Assembly: GCF_014193655.1 (NCBI RefSeq)
Contig: NZ_JACHZQ010000001.1
Location: forward strand, 434,001-498,000
Direction: 5' to 3'
DNA from: Rhizobium sp. BK313
Lineage (GTDB): Bacteria > Pseudomonadota > Alphaproteobacteria > Rhizobiales > Rhizobiaceae
Length of the DNA stretch: 64,000 nucleotides
In this document: piece by piece, positions 45,514 to 54,134 of the stretch
Position numbering within the stretch: position 1 is the first letter of the stretch
Layout of the letters: the number at the start of each line of letters is the position of its first letter
Notes under the pieces: model-generated
Told to the model about the DNA's origin: nothing
The model's input: only the letters and a program-made list of their open reading frames with translations
The model's database searches: none
Made by a program: the position numbers and the translations under genes

Positions 45514-45815
45514 GGCTATTCCTTTCGAGGTTATTTGGAGAGTTCATCCGATCATAGGCATACCTGGATCGATTGAACTGGAGGAGAGCAAGCCCTGCCT
45601 CATCCGCGTTGCCTCCAAGGGTGTCTACGCGGACGCGTGGCGTATAATACAAAGAGGCCGACGGCGCAAGCATCTCCGGAGAAAGCGCATCTGTGATGAC
45701 TTTGCAACTCATGGTAAAGAGCCGACGATGCTATTTCTATCAATGGCTTGACATATACTGTCGGCCTCTTCAACAGTCGACTCCAATCGATCAGCGTCAA
45801 AGGGAGAGGTCGGGT
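45514..45815. other. 302-bp divergent intergenic region with a spaced inverted repeat
   Basis: The gap separates rplY from the first exported paralogue. An 11-bp perfect inverted repeat AAGAGGCCGAC (45652-45662) and its complement (45760-45770) stand 97 bases apart. On the minus strand a loose -35/-10 (TTGCGC, 17 bases, TATACG) could serve rplY. A longer minus-strand frame running through the area is not convincing as a gene. Confidence 0.45.
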
Positions 45816-47258
45816 ATGCGCCCCAAGGCTATCGCCGCCGCCGCAGTTTTTTCTATCGGTCTCGCTGGTGTTTCGCAGGCGGCCGACGTCAATGAGCAGG
45901 GCGCCAGGGAGTTGCGCAATATCCTGACGCATTCGCTCTCGCACGATCTCGCCCGCAGCGGTTTCGTCGCCGTCAAACCCGCGGGAGATCAATATGAGAT
46001 TACCTACGATCTCGCGAAATTCTTCGACAAGATCAATTCCGGCGCGCTTTCGGTTACCGGCCTGAAGCCGCTGTCATTGTTTGCACAGCCGGTTGACCAA
46101 GGCAGGTGGCATCTCAAGGGCGACAATAGCCTCGACGTTTCGGTTCATTCGCCAGCATCCGACCTCACCTATTCGGTTGCATCCAGCTCCGTCGACGGCA
46201 TTTTCGACCCGACGATCGAAGTGATGCGATCGATGGAGGTGAAGAGCAGTGGCGCCAAGTTCTCCAGTATCGGCAGCGGCAGAAATAGCGGGCATAGGAT
46301 AGATGCCACGATCGATAGTGCATCATTCACCCATGCGGTGACTGACAGCAGCGAGGCCGGCAAAGTGGATCTGCAATCGCAGGGCACGCTGCAGCATCTC
46401 AGCGAACAAGTCGCCGCGCCCGGTGCCCCATCCGTCAATCTGAGTGCCGACAGCATCGATGTCAAAGTGACCGCGACGAGCTTGCCGGTGAAGGAGCTGC
46501 GTGAACTCGTCCGCTTCTTCATTCAGCACATCAAGGCCAAACAATTGTCGGAAAGCGGCAGCGAGAAGTTCGAGGAACTGGTGCGCCGCGCCTTACCGGT
46601 ATTTGGTTCGCTGAACGAGACGGTGACGCTGAACAACGCGCTTGTGGAGACCGATAGAGGGAAAGTTGGCGTCAAAACGCTGGACTACAGTTTCAGGATG
46701 GATGGCCTGACCAAGGCCTCAAACATCAATTTTGGCCTGCGGGCCGAGCATTTCACACCGGACGCGGACCTTATTCCGCCCGCTTATGCGGCCTTCCTGC
46801 CAGAGACGGTCGATGTGCAGCTCGGGATTCCCAACGTCAATTTCGAAGGTCTTATCGACACGGCTCTGGAAGCGGTGACCGCGCGCGCGACGCCGGTCTC
46901 TGGCGAAGCATTGAAGCGCATCATGTTCCCGAGCGGCTATGGGACCCTTGAATTCCCGAGAATCAGCGTGGCTTCCGGCGTCTACGACGTCGAGGTCTCC
47001 GGCGCGTTGAAGGGCTCCACGAAGCATCACCCAAGCTACTCGCTGCAGGCGACGATCCTCGCCCGCAATTTCGACAGGACGGTCGCCGCCATTCAGGATG
47101 CTGCAAAGACGGAGCCGCAACTCAACAGCGTTTCCTTCAGCCTGATCGCCGCCAAGGGCTTTGCCAAGACCGATCCGGACGGCCGCCTGCGCTGGGATGT
47201 CACGATGGATGAGGATCGGACCGTCACGGTGAACGGGCAGGTGATGAAGGGGCTTTGA
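45816..47258 (+). CDS. exported protein of unknown function, tandem paralogue 1
   Basis: A 480-residue protein from ATG 45816 (GGGAGAGG nearby). It has a signal peptide (AIAAAAVFSIGLAGVSQAA) and no other membrane helix, so it is periplasmic. It has a long beta-rich region with repeated FRMDGL..SNINFGLRAEHF-type blocks. The last 28 residues, TDPDGRLRWDVTMD onward, nearly match those of the next gene. The two are clear tandem duplicates, perhaps related to DUF945/DUF2125 proteins, but I could not confirm a family. Function is unknown. Confidence 0.78.
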   Translation: MRPKAIAAAAVFSIGLAGVSQAADVNEQGARELRNILTHSLSHDLARSGFVAVKPAGDQYEITYDLAKFFDKINSGALSVTGLKPLSLFAQPVDQGRWHLKGDNSLDVSVHSPASDLTYSVASSSVDGIFDPTIEVMRSMEVKSSGAKFSSIGSGRNSGHRIDATIDSASFTHAVTDSSEAGKVDLQSQGTLQHLSEQVAAPGAPSVNLSADSIDVKVTATSLPVKELRELVRFFIQHIKAKQLSESGSEKFEELVRRALPVFGSLNETVTLNNALVETDRGKVGVKTLDYSFRMDGLTKASNINFGLRAEHFTPDADLIPPAYAAFLPETVDVQLGIPNVNFEGLIDTALEAVTARATPVSGEALKRIMFPSGYGTLEFPRISVASGVYDVEVSGALKGSTKHHPSYSLQATILARNFDRTVAAIQDAAKTEPQLNSVSFSLIAAKGFAKTDPDGRLRWDVTMDEDRTVTVNGQVMKGL

Positions 47259-47373
47259 GGCCACGTCCGACTTGCTGGCCGGCGCGTGAGCGGCGTCATC
47301 ATTCAATTGAGAATCATGTTTAGGGTTTTCCCGCTTTCAAACTATTTTTCCTAGCATCATGGGGGAGTGAATT

Positions 47374-48828
47374 ATGCGTTTTAAGGCAGTTGCTGCCGCA
47401 GCGGTTTTCGCCGTTGGTCTGGCCGGCGCCTCGCAGGCGGCTGACGTCAATGAGCAGGGGGCCAGGGACCTGCTTGGCAACCTAACGCATTTCCTACCCG
47501 ACGATCTCGTCAAGAGCGGGTTCATTGCAGTGACGCCGGCGGGCGGCCACTATGAAGTCACCTACGACCTGCAGAAACTCTTCGACAAGTTGAACGTCAC
47601 CGGTTTCGACATTACCGGGCTCAAGCCGCTCATGGCTCTTGCGACGCCGCAGGATAGCGGCCTGTGGAATATCGAAGGCAATAACGCGATCGACGTAACG
47701 GCGCGCTCGAAGCCGGGCAGCGGCCCCGACGTCGAGTTTCGTTATGCGCTGGCGTCATCCAGCTTCGCGGGGGTCTTCGACCCTGCCATCCACTATGTTC
47801 GCTCGATGGACGTGAAGGGCAGCGGCATCACGCTCGCTACCAAGACCACCGACAACGGTGTGCAGAAGAACGACATCGCGATCGATGGTGCCAGCTACAC
47901 GCTCTCCTCGTCCAGCAGCGGCGAGCCGGACAAGCTCGACCTGCAGATGACCGGCGGCTTGCAATCTTTCTACGACAAGATTTCCTCCGATACCGCGACG
48001 TTTGGCGAACTCAAGATCGGGGCGATCGATTTCAAGGCCAACGCGACCAAGCTGCCGCTGAAGGCGTTGAATGAAATCTTGCGCTTCATCTCGGACCATA
48101 AGGACACAAAAACCCTGTCCGACAGTGAGAGCGCGGCGCTCAAGGCTTTGCTGCAGAACGCGATGCCGCTTGCCGGTTCGCTTGAAGAGGCGGTATCCGC
48201 CAAAGACCTCTCCGTGACGACCCCGCTCGGCAATGGCGGGCTGCAGCAGATGGACTACTCATTCAAGGTAGCTGGACCGGCTAGCGCGATGAATGCCGAT
48301 TTCGGCATGCGAGCTGAGAAGCTGACTCTAGCCTCCGGTCTAGTGCCTCAGGATTATGTCGCCTTTATTCCCGATGCCGCCGAATTGCAGATGCAATTGC
48401 CGAACCTGAATTTTACCGCGCTGATGGATGTTCTGCAGCAGACCGATTTCAACAATCCCGGGGGGACGGCACCCATGGATGACAAGTTGCAGCGGGCTAT
48501 GTTTCCGGATGGAACGATGACGATCAATTTTCCGAAAATCAGTGCGGTCTCAGGCCTTTACGATATCGAAGCTTCCGGCAGCATGCGTGGCTGGTTGAAC
48601 GAGAAGGACCGTGTCTCCGTGAAGATGACGGTGCTTGCGCGCGATCTCGATAAGACCATCGCCGCCGTTCAAAATGCTGCGAAGACGGAGCCGGATCTCA
48701 ACCAAATGTCCTTCGGCCTGATGATGGCCAAGGGATTTGCCAAGACCGATCCGGACGGGCGCTCGCGTTGGGACGTCAGCATCGCCGACGACGAGTCCGT
48801 GACGATCAACGGACAAGTCATCAAGTAA
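47374..48828 (+). CDS. exported protein of unknown function, tandem paralogue 2
   Basis: A 484-residue paralogue of the previous gene. The signal peptide (RFKAVAAAAVFAVGLAGASQAA) and the mature start ADVNEQGARDLLGNLTHFL are nearly the same as in the first copy. It has the same GLRAEH-like block (FGMRAEKLT near 310) and the ending TDPDGRSRWDVSIADD. A 115-bp gap with no clear terminator separates the copies. It is the second of a duplication and is followed by an MFS gene after 25 bp. Function is unknown. Confidence 0.78.
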   Translation: MRFKAVAAAAVFAVGLAGASQAADVNEQGARDLLGNLTHFLPDDLVKSGFIAVTPAGGHYEVTYDLQKLFDKLNVTGFDITGLKPLMALATPQDSGLWNIEGNNAIDVTARSKPGSGPDVEFRYALASSSFAGVFDPAIHYVRSMDVKGSGITLATKTTDNGVQKNDIAIDGASYTLSSSSSGEPDKLDLQMTGGLQSFYDKISSDTATFGELKIGAIDFKANATKLPLKALNEILRFISDHKDTKTLSDSESAALKALLQNAMPLAGSLEEAVSAKDLSVTTPLGNGGLQQMDYSFKVAGPASAMNADFGMRAEKLTLASGLVPQDYVAFIPDAAELQMQLPNLNFTALMDVLQQTDFNNPGGTAPMDDKLQRAMFPDGTMTINFPKISAVSGLYDIEASGSMRGWLNEKDRVSVKMTVLARDLDKTIAAVQNAAKTEPDLNQMSFGLMMAKGFAKTDPDGRSRWDVSIADDESVTINGQVIK

Positions 48829-48853
48829 GTCGATCTAATTTCAGAATGCAAAC

Positions 48854-50089
48854 ATGTTTGTCTTAAGGCCGCTGGCCCAGCGCTCGATTTCGCTCCTGTG
48901 GGCCGGCCAGGTGTTGGCGGCGACCGGATCCGAGTTCTATATGGTCGCCGTCGTGTGGATCGCGGCGGATTTCATTGGCCGCGACGCGGGTTATGTTTCC
49001 GCCTTGCAGTCGGGCGCGCTCCTCTTCGGCAGCCTGTTCGGCGGCATTCTGACGGATCGCTGGCGGCATAGCACGACGATGATCTCGGTGGACGTTCTGC
49101 GCGCTGTTCTCCTGCTGGTCCTGTCCGTCGCCGGATTCATGCATTTCATGAGCCTGCCGCTGTTGATGGTGCTCGCCGGATGCATTGCTTTGCTGACGGC
49201 TGCCTTCGATCCGTCATTGCAGGCAACGCTTCCCACAATCGCCATCGATCCAGACATTCGTCATGCGACCAACGGATTGTTCGACGCGACGAGGCGCATG
49301 GCCCGCATCCTCGGACCGAGCCTGATTGCACTGGTCAACGGGTTTCTGCCGAAATCGCAGTTTTTCACGGTAACGGCGGCGACATTCCTGCTTTCCGCCT
49401 TGGCGGTGTGGATGGCTGTCGCCAGATTGCCGTCCGCGCCACGCCGCCGCGAATTCTCGGGGACGGCCGCGGTGATTGACGGTGTGTTGGGTGGGTGGCG
49501 GATGGCGCGAGGCCATGCTGCCATATTGTATGGTCTATTCACGAACCTGATGGGGAACATCGCCTGGGCGATGGGCATTTTGCTCGGGATGATCCTGCAC
49601 CTGCGCGAGACCAGCACCGATCCTCTGACGGATTACAGCCTGATGATGACGGCCTATGGTGTCGGCAACGTGACGACCAACCTGATCCTCAGCAACATAA
49701 AGCCGCGCCGACCAGTCGTGTGGATCATCACCGCAAAGCTCATTTTCGGCGCCGGCGTCTTCCTGCTGCCTCTGATGCATGATCGCCTGTGGCTGATGGT
49801 CGTCGCGTGCCTCGCCGCAATCAACGGTCCCTTCGAAAACCTTGCGATGCTGCATCTGATGCAAACGCGCAGCGAACCTCATCGTCTGGCCCAGATCTAC
49901 CGACTGCTGATGTGTGCGATCTTCCTCGGCCTTTTCCTGGCCTATCTCATGTCGCCCAGCCTGTTTGCCTGGTTCGGCATCGGCCCATCGATCATGGGCG
50001 CCGGTGCAGCGGTCTTTGTTGCCGGGCTTATTGGAATAGGGCTGCTTGCCTGGAGGCAAAGCCATCCGGTTGACGCGAAACCTGCGTGA
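48854..50089 (+). CDS. MFS transporter, EntS-like (MFS_3)
   Basis: A 411-residue membrane protein with about twelve helices. The MFS motif between helices 2 and 3 reads GSLFGGILTDRWRHSTTM near 65, and VLRAVLLLVLSVAGF follows. It resembles the enterobactin-exporter type of the MFS. There is no strong ribosome binding site before the ATG. It follows the exported paralogues closely and may form an operon with them. The substrate is unknown; a link to the paralogues is inference. Confidence 0.8.
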   Translation: MFVLRPLAQRSISLLWAGQVLAATGSEFYMVAVVWIAADFIGRDAGYVSALQSGALLFGSLFGGILTDRWRHSTTMISVDVLRAVLLLVLSVAGFMHFMSLPLLMVLAGCIALLTAAFDPSLQATLPTIAIDPDIRHATNGLFDATRRMARILGPSLIALVNGFLPKSQFFTVTAATFLLSALAVWMAVARLPSAPRRREFSGTAAVIDGVLGGWRMARGHAAILYGLFTNLMGNIAWAMGILLGMILHLRETSTDPLTDYSLMMTAYGVGNVTTNLILSNIKPRRPVVWIITAKLIFGAGVFLLPLMHDRLWLMVVACLAAINGPFENLAMLHLMQTRSEPHRLAQIYRLLMCAIFLGLFLAYLMSPSLFAWFGIGPSIMGAGAAVFVAGLIGIGLLAWRQSHPVDAKPA

Positions 50090-50108
50090 GAAGAGAGCCG
50101 GCTGGCCT

Positions 50109-51041
50109 TCAGTCAAACAGGCTCGATACCGATTCTTCCTGGCTGGTGCGGTTGATGGCTTCACCGATCAGGCTGGCGGTGCTGATGACGCGGATATTCG
50201 GGGCAGATTGCACCGCCGTCGTCGGCTGAATGGAATCGGTAATCACCAGTTCCTTCAGCTTCGAGTTTGTGACGCGGGTCACGGCGCCGCCGGAAAGAAC
50301 GCCGTGGGTAATGTAGGCGGTGACGCTTGCTGCGCCTTGTGCGAGCAGGGCATCGGCCGCGTTGCAGAGCGTGCCGCCGGAATCGACGATGTCGTCGATC
50401 AGGATGCAATCCTTGCCGGCCACTTCGCCGATGATGTTCATCACTTCGGATTCGCCCGGGCGATCACGGCGCTTGTCCACGATCGCCAACAAACAGTCGA
50501 GGCGTTTGGCGAGCGCACGGGCACGCACGACACCGCCGACGTCCGGCGAAACAACCATGACGTTGCTGATGTCGTAGTTGGCCTTGATGTCACGGGTAAG
50601 CACCGGAACCGCATAGAGATTGTCGGTCGGGATATCGAAGAAGCCCTGGATCTGGCCTGCGTGCAGGTCGAGCGTGAGAACGCGGTCGGCGCCAGCCTCG
50701 GTGATCAGATTGGCCACCAGCTTGGCCGAGATCGGCGTGCGCCCGGAAGCGCGGCGATCCTGGCGGGCATAGCCGAAATAGGGGATGACTGCGGTTATGC
50801 GCCGCGCCGACGAGCGGCGCATCGCATCGATCATGATCAGCAGTTCCATCAGATGATCGTTGGTCGGAAACGACGTCGGCTGAACGACGAACACATCCTC
50901 GCCGCGCACGTTTTCCTGGATTTCAACGAAGATTTCCTGGTCCGCGAAACGCCGGACACTGGCCTTGCCTAAGGGAACATTGAGATAATTGCAGATCGCT
51001 TCGGCGAGGTGCCTGTTCGAATTCCCTGCGAAAATCTTCAT
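50109..51041 (-). CDS. prs: ribose-phosphate pyrophosphokinase
   Basis: A 310-residue enzyme that makes PRPP from ribose 5-phosphate and ATP. Blocks are [20 protein letters not shown] near 34, [14 protein letters not shown] near 90, the catalytic-flexible loop and PRPP-binding loop [19 protein letters not shown] near 215. It feeds purine, pyrimidine, histidine and tryptophan pathways in the cytoplasm. It is usually upstream of rplY-pth; here a plus-strand block of three genes separates them. It is convergent with the MFS gene, 19 bases away. Confidence 0.95.
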   Translation of the reverse strand: MKIFAGNSNRHLAEAICNYLNVPLGKASVRRFADQEIFVEIQENVRGEDVFVVQPTSFPTNDHLMELLIMIDAMRRSSARRITAVIPYFGYARQDRRASGRTPISAKLVANLITEAGADRVLTLDLHAGQIQGFFDIPTDNLYAVPVLTRDIKANYDISNVMVVSPDVGGVVRARALAKRLDCLLAIVDKRRDRPGESEVMNIIGEVAGKDCILIDDIVDSGGTLCNAADALLAQGAASVTAYITHGVLSGGAVTRVTNSKLKELVITDSIQPTTAVQSAPNIRVISTASLIGEAINRTSQEESVSSLFD

Positions 51042-51146
51042 TTTGGCCCGCCTGTTACCAACCTGATAGCCGCGCTTTTAACCGGCTTGGTCTCGAATGC
51101 AAGGGGCTAGAGTAAGATAGCTTTCATATTTCTGAAAAGCTTGTGG

Positions 51147-52019
51147 CTATCCACCGCGCGTGTCGCGCCAGGAATTGAATTCCGACATGGTTTCGGTGGC
51201 GATTTTCTGCATGACGGAGGGCGGGATGGCGGCCCATGGATCGCCGCGCTTCAGTGGCGCGCTTTCCGATCCCTGGATTCGGTGCAGGCGGGCACCGCTG
51301 TTGTCGAGGACGTCCCAGACATAGGTGACGGAAATCTGCGGTCCGTCCTCGAAGGCGGAGAGATAGCCCTTCAGGATATAGCCGGCACTGGAATCGCTCG
51401 AGCTCTTGATCGTCAGTCCGAGGGCGCGGGCCTCGGCGCCGAGCTGACGCGACAGCGGTGTGACGGCCTGGACCGGTGCACCGATGATCGGCAGGAAACG
51501 GACGCTGTTTCTATCCGTTGCCGTGGTGGGGGGAAGGGAGGCTTGCTGTTCCGGCTGTTGCTGATCGTCCTGCTGATCCTGAGCCGCTTGCTGCGGCTGT
51601 GGATCGTCGGCGAGGCGGCTGTCGGCTTCGCGCTGTTCGTCAGCGTCCGAAGCTTGCGTATCCTGCGACTGGATGGAGGCCGTCCGCGAGCCGTCGAGCG
51701 GGCGGGAGGCATAAGGATTGCGACCGCCGCTTCTCAGCGCGGCCGCCTGATCGTCGAGCGAGCCGCTGCCGCCATAGCTCTGCGGTTGGTAACCCTGCTG
51801 TTGATAACCCTGTCGTTGGTAGCTGTAGCTGTCCTGCGCGGTTTCATAATTCTGCTGGCGTTGCGGCGCGGAGGCCATACGCTCGACATCGCGTTGTGTA
51901 ACCGGGCTGGAGCCGACATCGCCGATGCTCTCGGGTGGGGTCAGGGCATCTGTCGTATTGCAGGCGGCGAGCGCAAAGCAGAAACCAACGGAAATCAACG
52001 TTGTCCTGACCAGTCCCAT
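51147..52019 (-). CDS. Gln-rich outer-membrane-type lipoprotein, unknown function
   Basis: A 290-residue lipoprotein: signal peptide and lipobox LAAC near residue 19. Residues about 50-165 are a low-complexity, Gln/Ser/Tyr/Asp-rich stretch (QQNYETAQDSYSYQRQGY and DQQDDQQQPEQQ). The C-terminal ~110 residues are ordered (VRFLPIIGAPVQAVTPLSRQL). The residue after the lipid Cys is Asn, so outer-membrane sorting is likely. The fold of the C-terminal part and its task are unknown. It precedes the M24 gene in the same direction. Confidence 0.75.
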   Translation of the reverse strand: MGLVRTTLISVGFCFALAACNTTDALTPPESIGDVGSSPVTQRDVERMASAPQRQQNYETAQDSYSYQRQGYQQQGYQPQSYGGSGSLDDQAAALRSGGRNPYASRPLDGSRTASIQSQDTQASDADEQREADSRLADDPQPQQAAQDQQDDQQQPEQQASLPPTTATDRNSVRFLPIIGAPVQAVTPLSRQLGAEARALGLTIKSSSDSSAGYILKGYLSAFEDGPQISVTYVWDVLDNSGARLHRIQGSESAPLKRGDPWAAIPPSVMQKIATETMSEFNSWRDTRGG

Positions 52020-52074
52020 TTGCGCGATCCTTTCCTTCGACGGTCTCCCCGTTCAGGATCGCTATTTTACGCTG

Positions 52075-53226
52075 CTAACGGTTAAGAAATTCGAGCTGAT
52101 GGCGCGACAAAGGTTTCGGAGCCTGGGATGTCGTCAGATAGGTTTGGCCGAGCGTCATAGCGGTGCCGGTGTCCGAGTCCATGATAATCATGTGCACGAA
52201 GAGCGACATGCCCTCTTCGATCTCCCGCGGGTTGCCGACATGGAACATTTGGTGCTCCATCCAGGAGGGCGAGAAGCGCGCACCGAGCGAATAGCCGCAT
52301 GCGTTCAGCCGGTGGCGGGCAAGGCCGCGCTCGTCCATGATCTTGGCGTGCATATCAAAGACGTCGCCGAAGGTATGGCCGGGCTTCAGCACGGTTTCGA
52401 TCGCCTGGATGGTTTCGAGGCAGGCGTTGTAGAGTTCGCGGTGGCGATGACTGGGGGTGCCGACGACGACGGTGCGCATCATGGCGGCGTGGTAGTGGGC
52501 ATAGGCGCCGGCCCATTCAAGGGTTAGCTGGTCATTGACATCCAGCTTGCGGCGCCCGGCCTTATAGCGGCAGAGCAGGGCCTCGGCGCCGGAGCCGATG
52601 ATGAATTCGTTGGCGGGATAATCGCCGCCGCCGGAAAAGATCGCGCCTTGCATGGCGGCAAGGATATCGGCTTCGTCGGCGCCGGGTTTGATCAGAGCGA
52701 GCGCTGCGTCCAGCGCATCGTCGGCGAGCACGGCGGCGCGTTCGACATAGGCGATCTCGGTCGGGCTTTTGACGAGGCGCAGACGGCTGACGAGGTAGGA
52801 CGCGTCGACGATCTGGCCGAAGGTGGATATCTGGCTGTCGAGCAGGCGGGCGACGCGGCCGGTCATGCCATGGGTATCGTATTCGACGCCGATACGGGCG
52901 CCGAGGAGATCGAGCTCCACCAGCAATTCCTTGAGATCAAGCGTCGGATCGGCGTTGACGCGGTCGACCCAGATGCGGATGTCGGATATGACCGACGTGA
53001 GCTGTGCCTGACGAAGATCGGCCGAGCGGGTGAGCAGCACCATCGTACCGTCAGCCTTTACCACCAGCGTTTGGAAGAAGCAGTAGCCGAACGTATCGTA
53101 ACCGGTCAGCCAGAACATGCTTTCCTGCGCGAAGAGCAGCATGGCGTCGAGCTTCTCCTCCTGCATTTTCGCAAGGAGGCGGGCCAGGCGAGCAGCGAAT
53201 TCGCTGCGTGCGAAATGCAGGGCCAT
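52075..53226 (-). CDS. M24-fold protein without metal ligands, creatinase/DoeA-like
   Basis: A 383-residue protein with an N-terminal domain and a pita-bread domain of the Xaa-Pro-peptidase family. The metal-binding residues are replaced: the first pair region reads LEWAGAYAHYHAAMMRT (no Asp pair), the His block reads CGYSLGARF (Tyr for His), and the Glu region reads GMSLFVHMI (His for Glu). This pattern occurs in creatinase and ectoine hydrolase (DoeA), which work without metal. A hydrolase of a C-N bond is more likely than a peptidase. Its stop is next to pgeF in a minus-strand cluster. Confidence 0.8.
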   Translation of the reverse strand: MALHFARSEFAARLARLLAKMQEEKLDAMLLFAQESMFWLTGYDTFGYCFFQTLVVKADGTMVLLTRSADLRQAQLTSVISDIRIWVDRVNADPTLDLKELLVELDLLGARIGVEYDTHGMTGRVARLLDSQISTFGQIVDASYLVSRLRLVKSPTEIAYVERAAVLADDALDAALALIKPGADEADILAAMQGAIFSGGGDYPANEFIIGSGAEALLCRYKAGRRKLDVNDQLTLEWAGAYAHYHAAMMRTVVVGTPSHRHRELYNACLETIQAIETVLKPGHTFGDVFDMHAKIMDERGLARHRLNACGYSLGARFSPSWMEHQMFHVGNPREIEEGMSLFVHMIIMDSDTGTAMTLGQTYLTTSQAPKPLSRHQLEFLNR

Positions 53227-54009
53227 TTAAAACGTCTCCTCGATGGCAATGGCGGAAATCTGCCTGCCGTAATCCGGCTCCTTCGCATGGGTGGTGCGGC
53301 GATAGGAGAAGAAGCGGTCGGGATCGGGGTAGGTACAGAGATTAAGGTTTTCGGCAGTTACGCCCGCCTTGTACAGGCGGTCGATCGTCAGACCCGGTAA
53401 GTCGAACATCGCGTGGCCGACCCGCTTGGACGGAATGAAATACCTGGCGTAGTCAGGGTCGTAGGCGACGAAGCGGTCGACGAATTCCGGACCGACCTCG
53501 TAGCTCGCCTGGCTGATCGAGGGGCCGAGGCAGGCGGTGATCATTTCCCGCTTGGCACCGAGCGCGACCATCGCTTCGATGGTGTTTTCCAGGACGCCGG
53601 TCAGCGCCCCCTTCCAGCCGGCATGGGCGGCGCCTACCACCCGGTTTTCAGGATCGGCGAAGAGGATCGGGCCGCAATCGGCGGCGAGCACGCCAAGCGC
53701 TATCCCCGGCGTCGCCGTCACCATGGCGTCGGCTTGCGGGCGAGTGCCGTCATAATTCGCGTCGACGGCTATCACGTCGGGCGAGTGGACTTGATGCACG
53801 GTCGCAAGCCGTTCCACCGGCAGGCCGAACCAGCCGGCGACCCGGCGACGGTTTTCCTGGACATGCTCCCGATTGTCGTGGGAACCGAGGCCGACGTTCA
53901 ATCCGCGATAGAGGCCCTCTGAAACACCGCCGTCACGGGTGAAATAGCCATGGCGAATGCCGGCGCTTTTGGCGGCGCTCAGCAGCGTGCTTTCGATCGG
54001 AGTCGGCAA
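53227..54009 (-). CDS. pgeF: peptidoglycan-editing/purine-nucleoside phosphorylase PgeF (YfiH family)
   Basis: About 260 residues. The YfiH/COG1496 core has LNVGLGSHD near 40, HQVHSPDV near 75, VLAADCGPILFAD near 106 and GAAHAGWKGAL near 120; the Cys and His of these blocks bind zinc. Once called laccase domain proteins, members act on purine nucleosides and oxidised peptidoglycan precursors. The start is probably TTG 54009, with AGGGA seven bases upstream and a family-like N-terminus (PTPIES); an open frame runs to 54111. It sits between the M24-like gene and the methyltransferase. Confidence 0.88.
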   Translation of the reverse strand: MPTPIESTLLSAAKSAGIRHGYFTRDGGVSEGLYRGLNVGLGSHDNREHVQENRRRVAGWFGLPVERLATVHQVHSPDVIAVDANYDGTRPQADAMVTATPGIALGVLAADCGPILFADPENRVVGAAHAGWKGALTGVLENTIEAMVALGAKREMITACLGPSISQASYEVGPEFVDRFVAYDPDYARYFIPSKRVGHAMFDLPGLTIDRLYKAGVTAENLNLCTYPDPDRFFSYRRTTHAKEPDYGRQISAIAIEETF

Positions 54010-54134
54010 TGCTGCGTCCCTTGATGTGTTCTTTCGTGATGAAATAACGCCTCTGTGGCGAAGCGGTTCGATTTGAGCGGGATGTTGGCCCAGCCATGCG
54101 CGCTCTGTCAATCCGCGGAGATCAACACTGTTGT

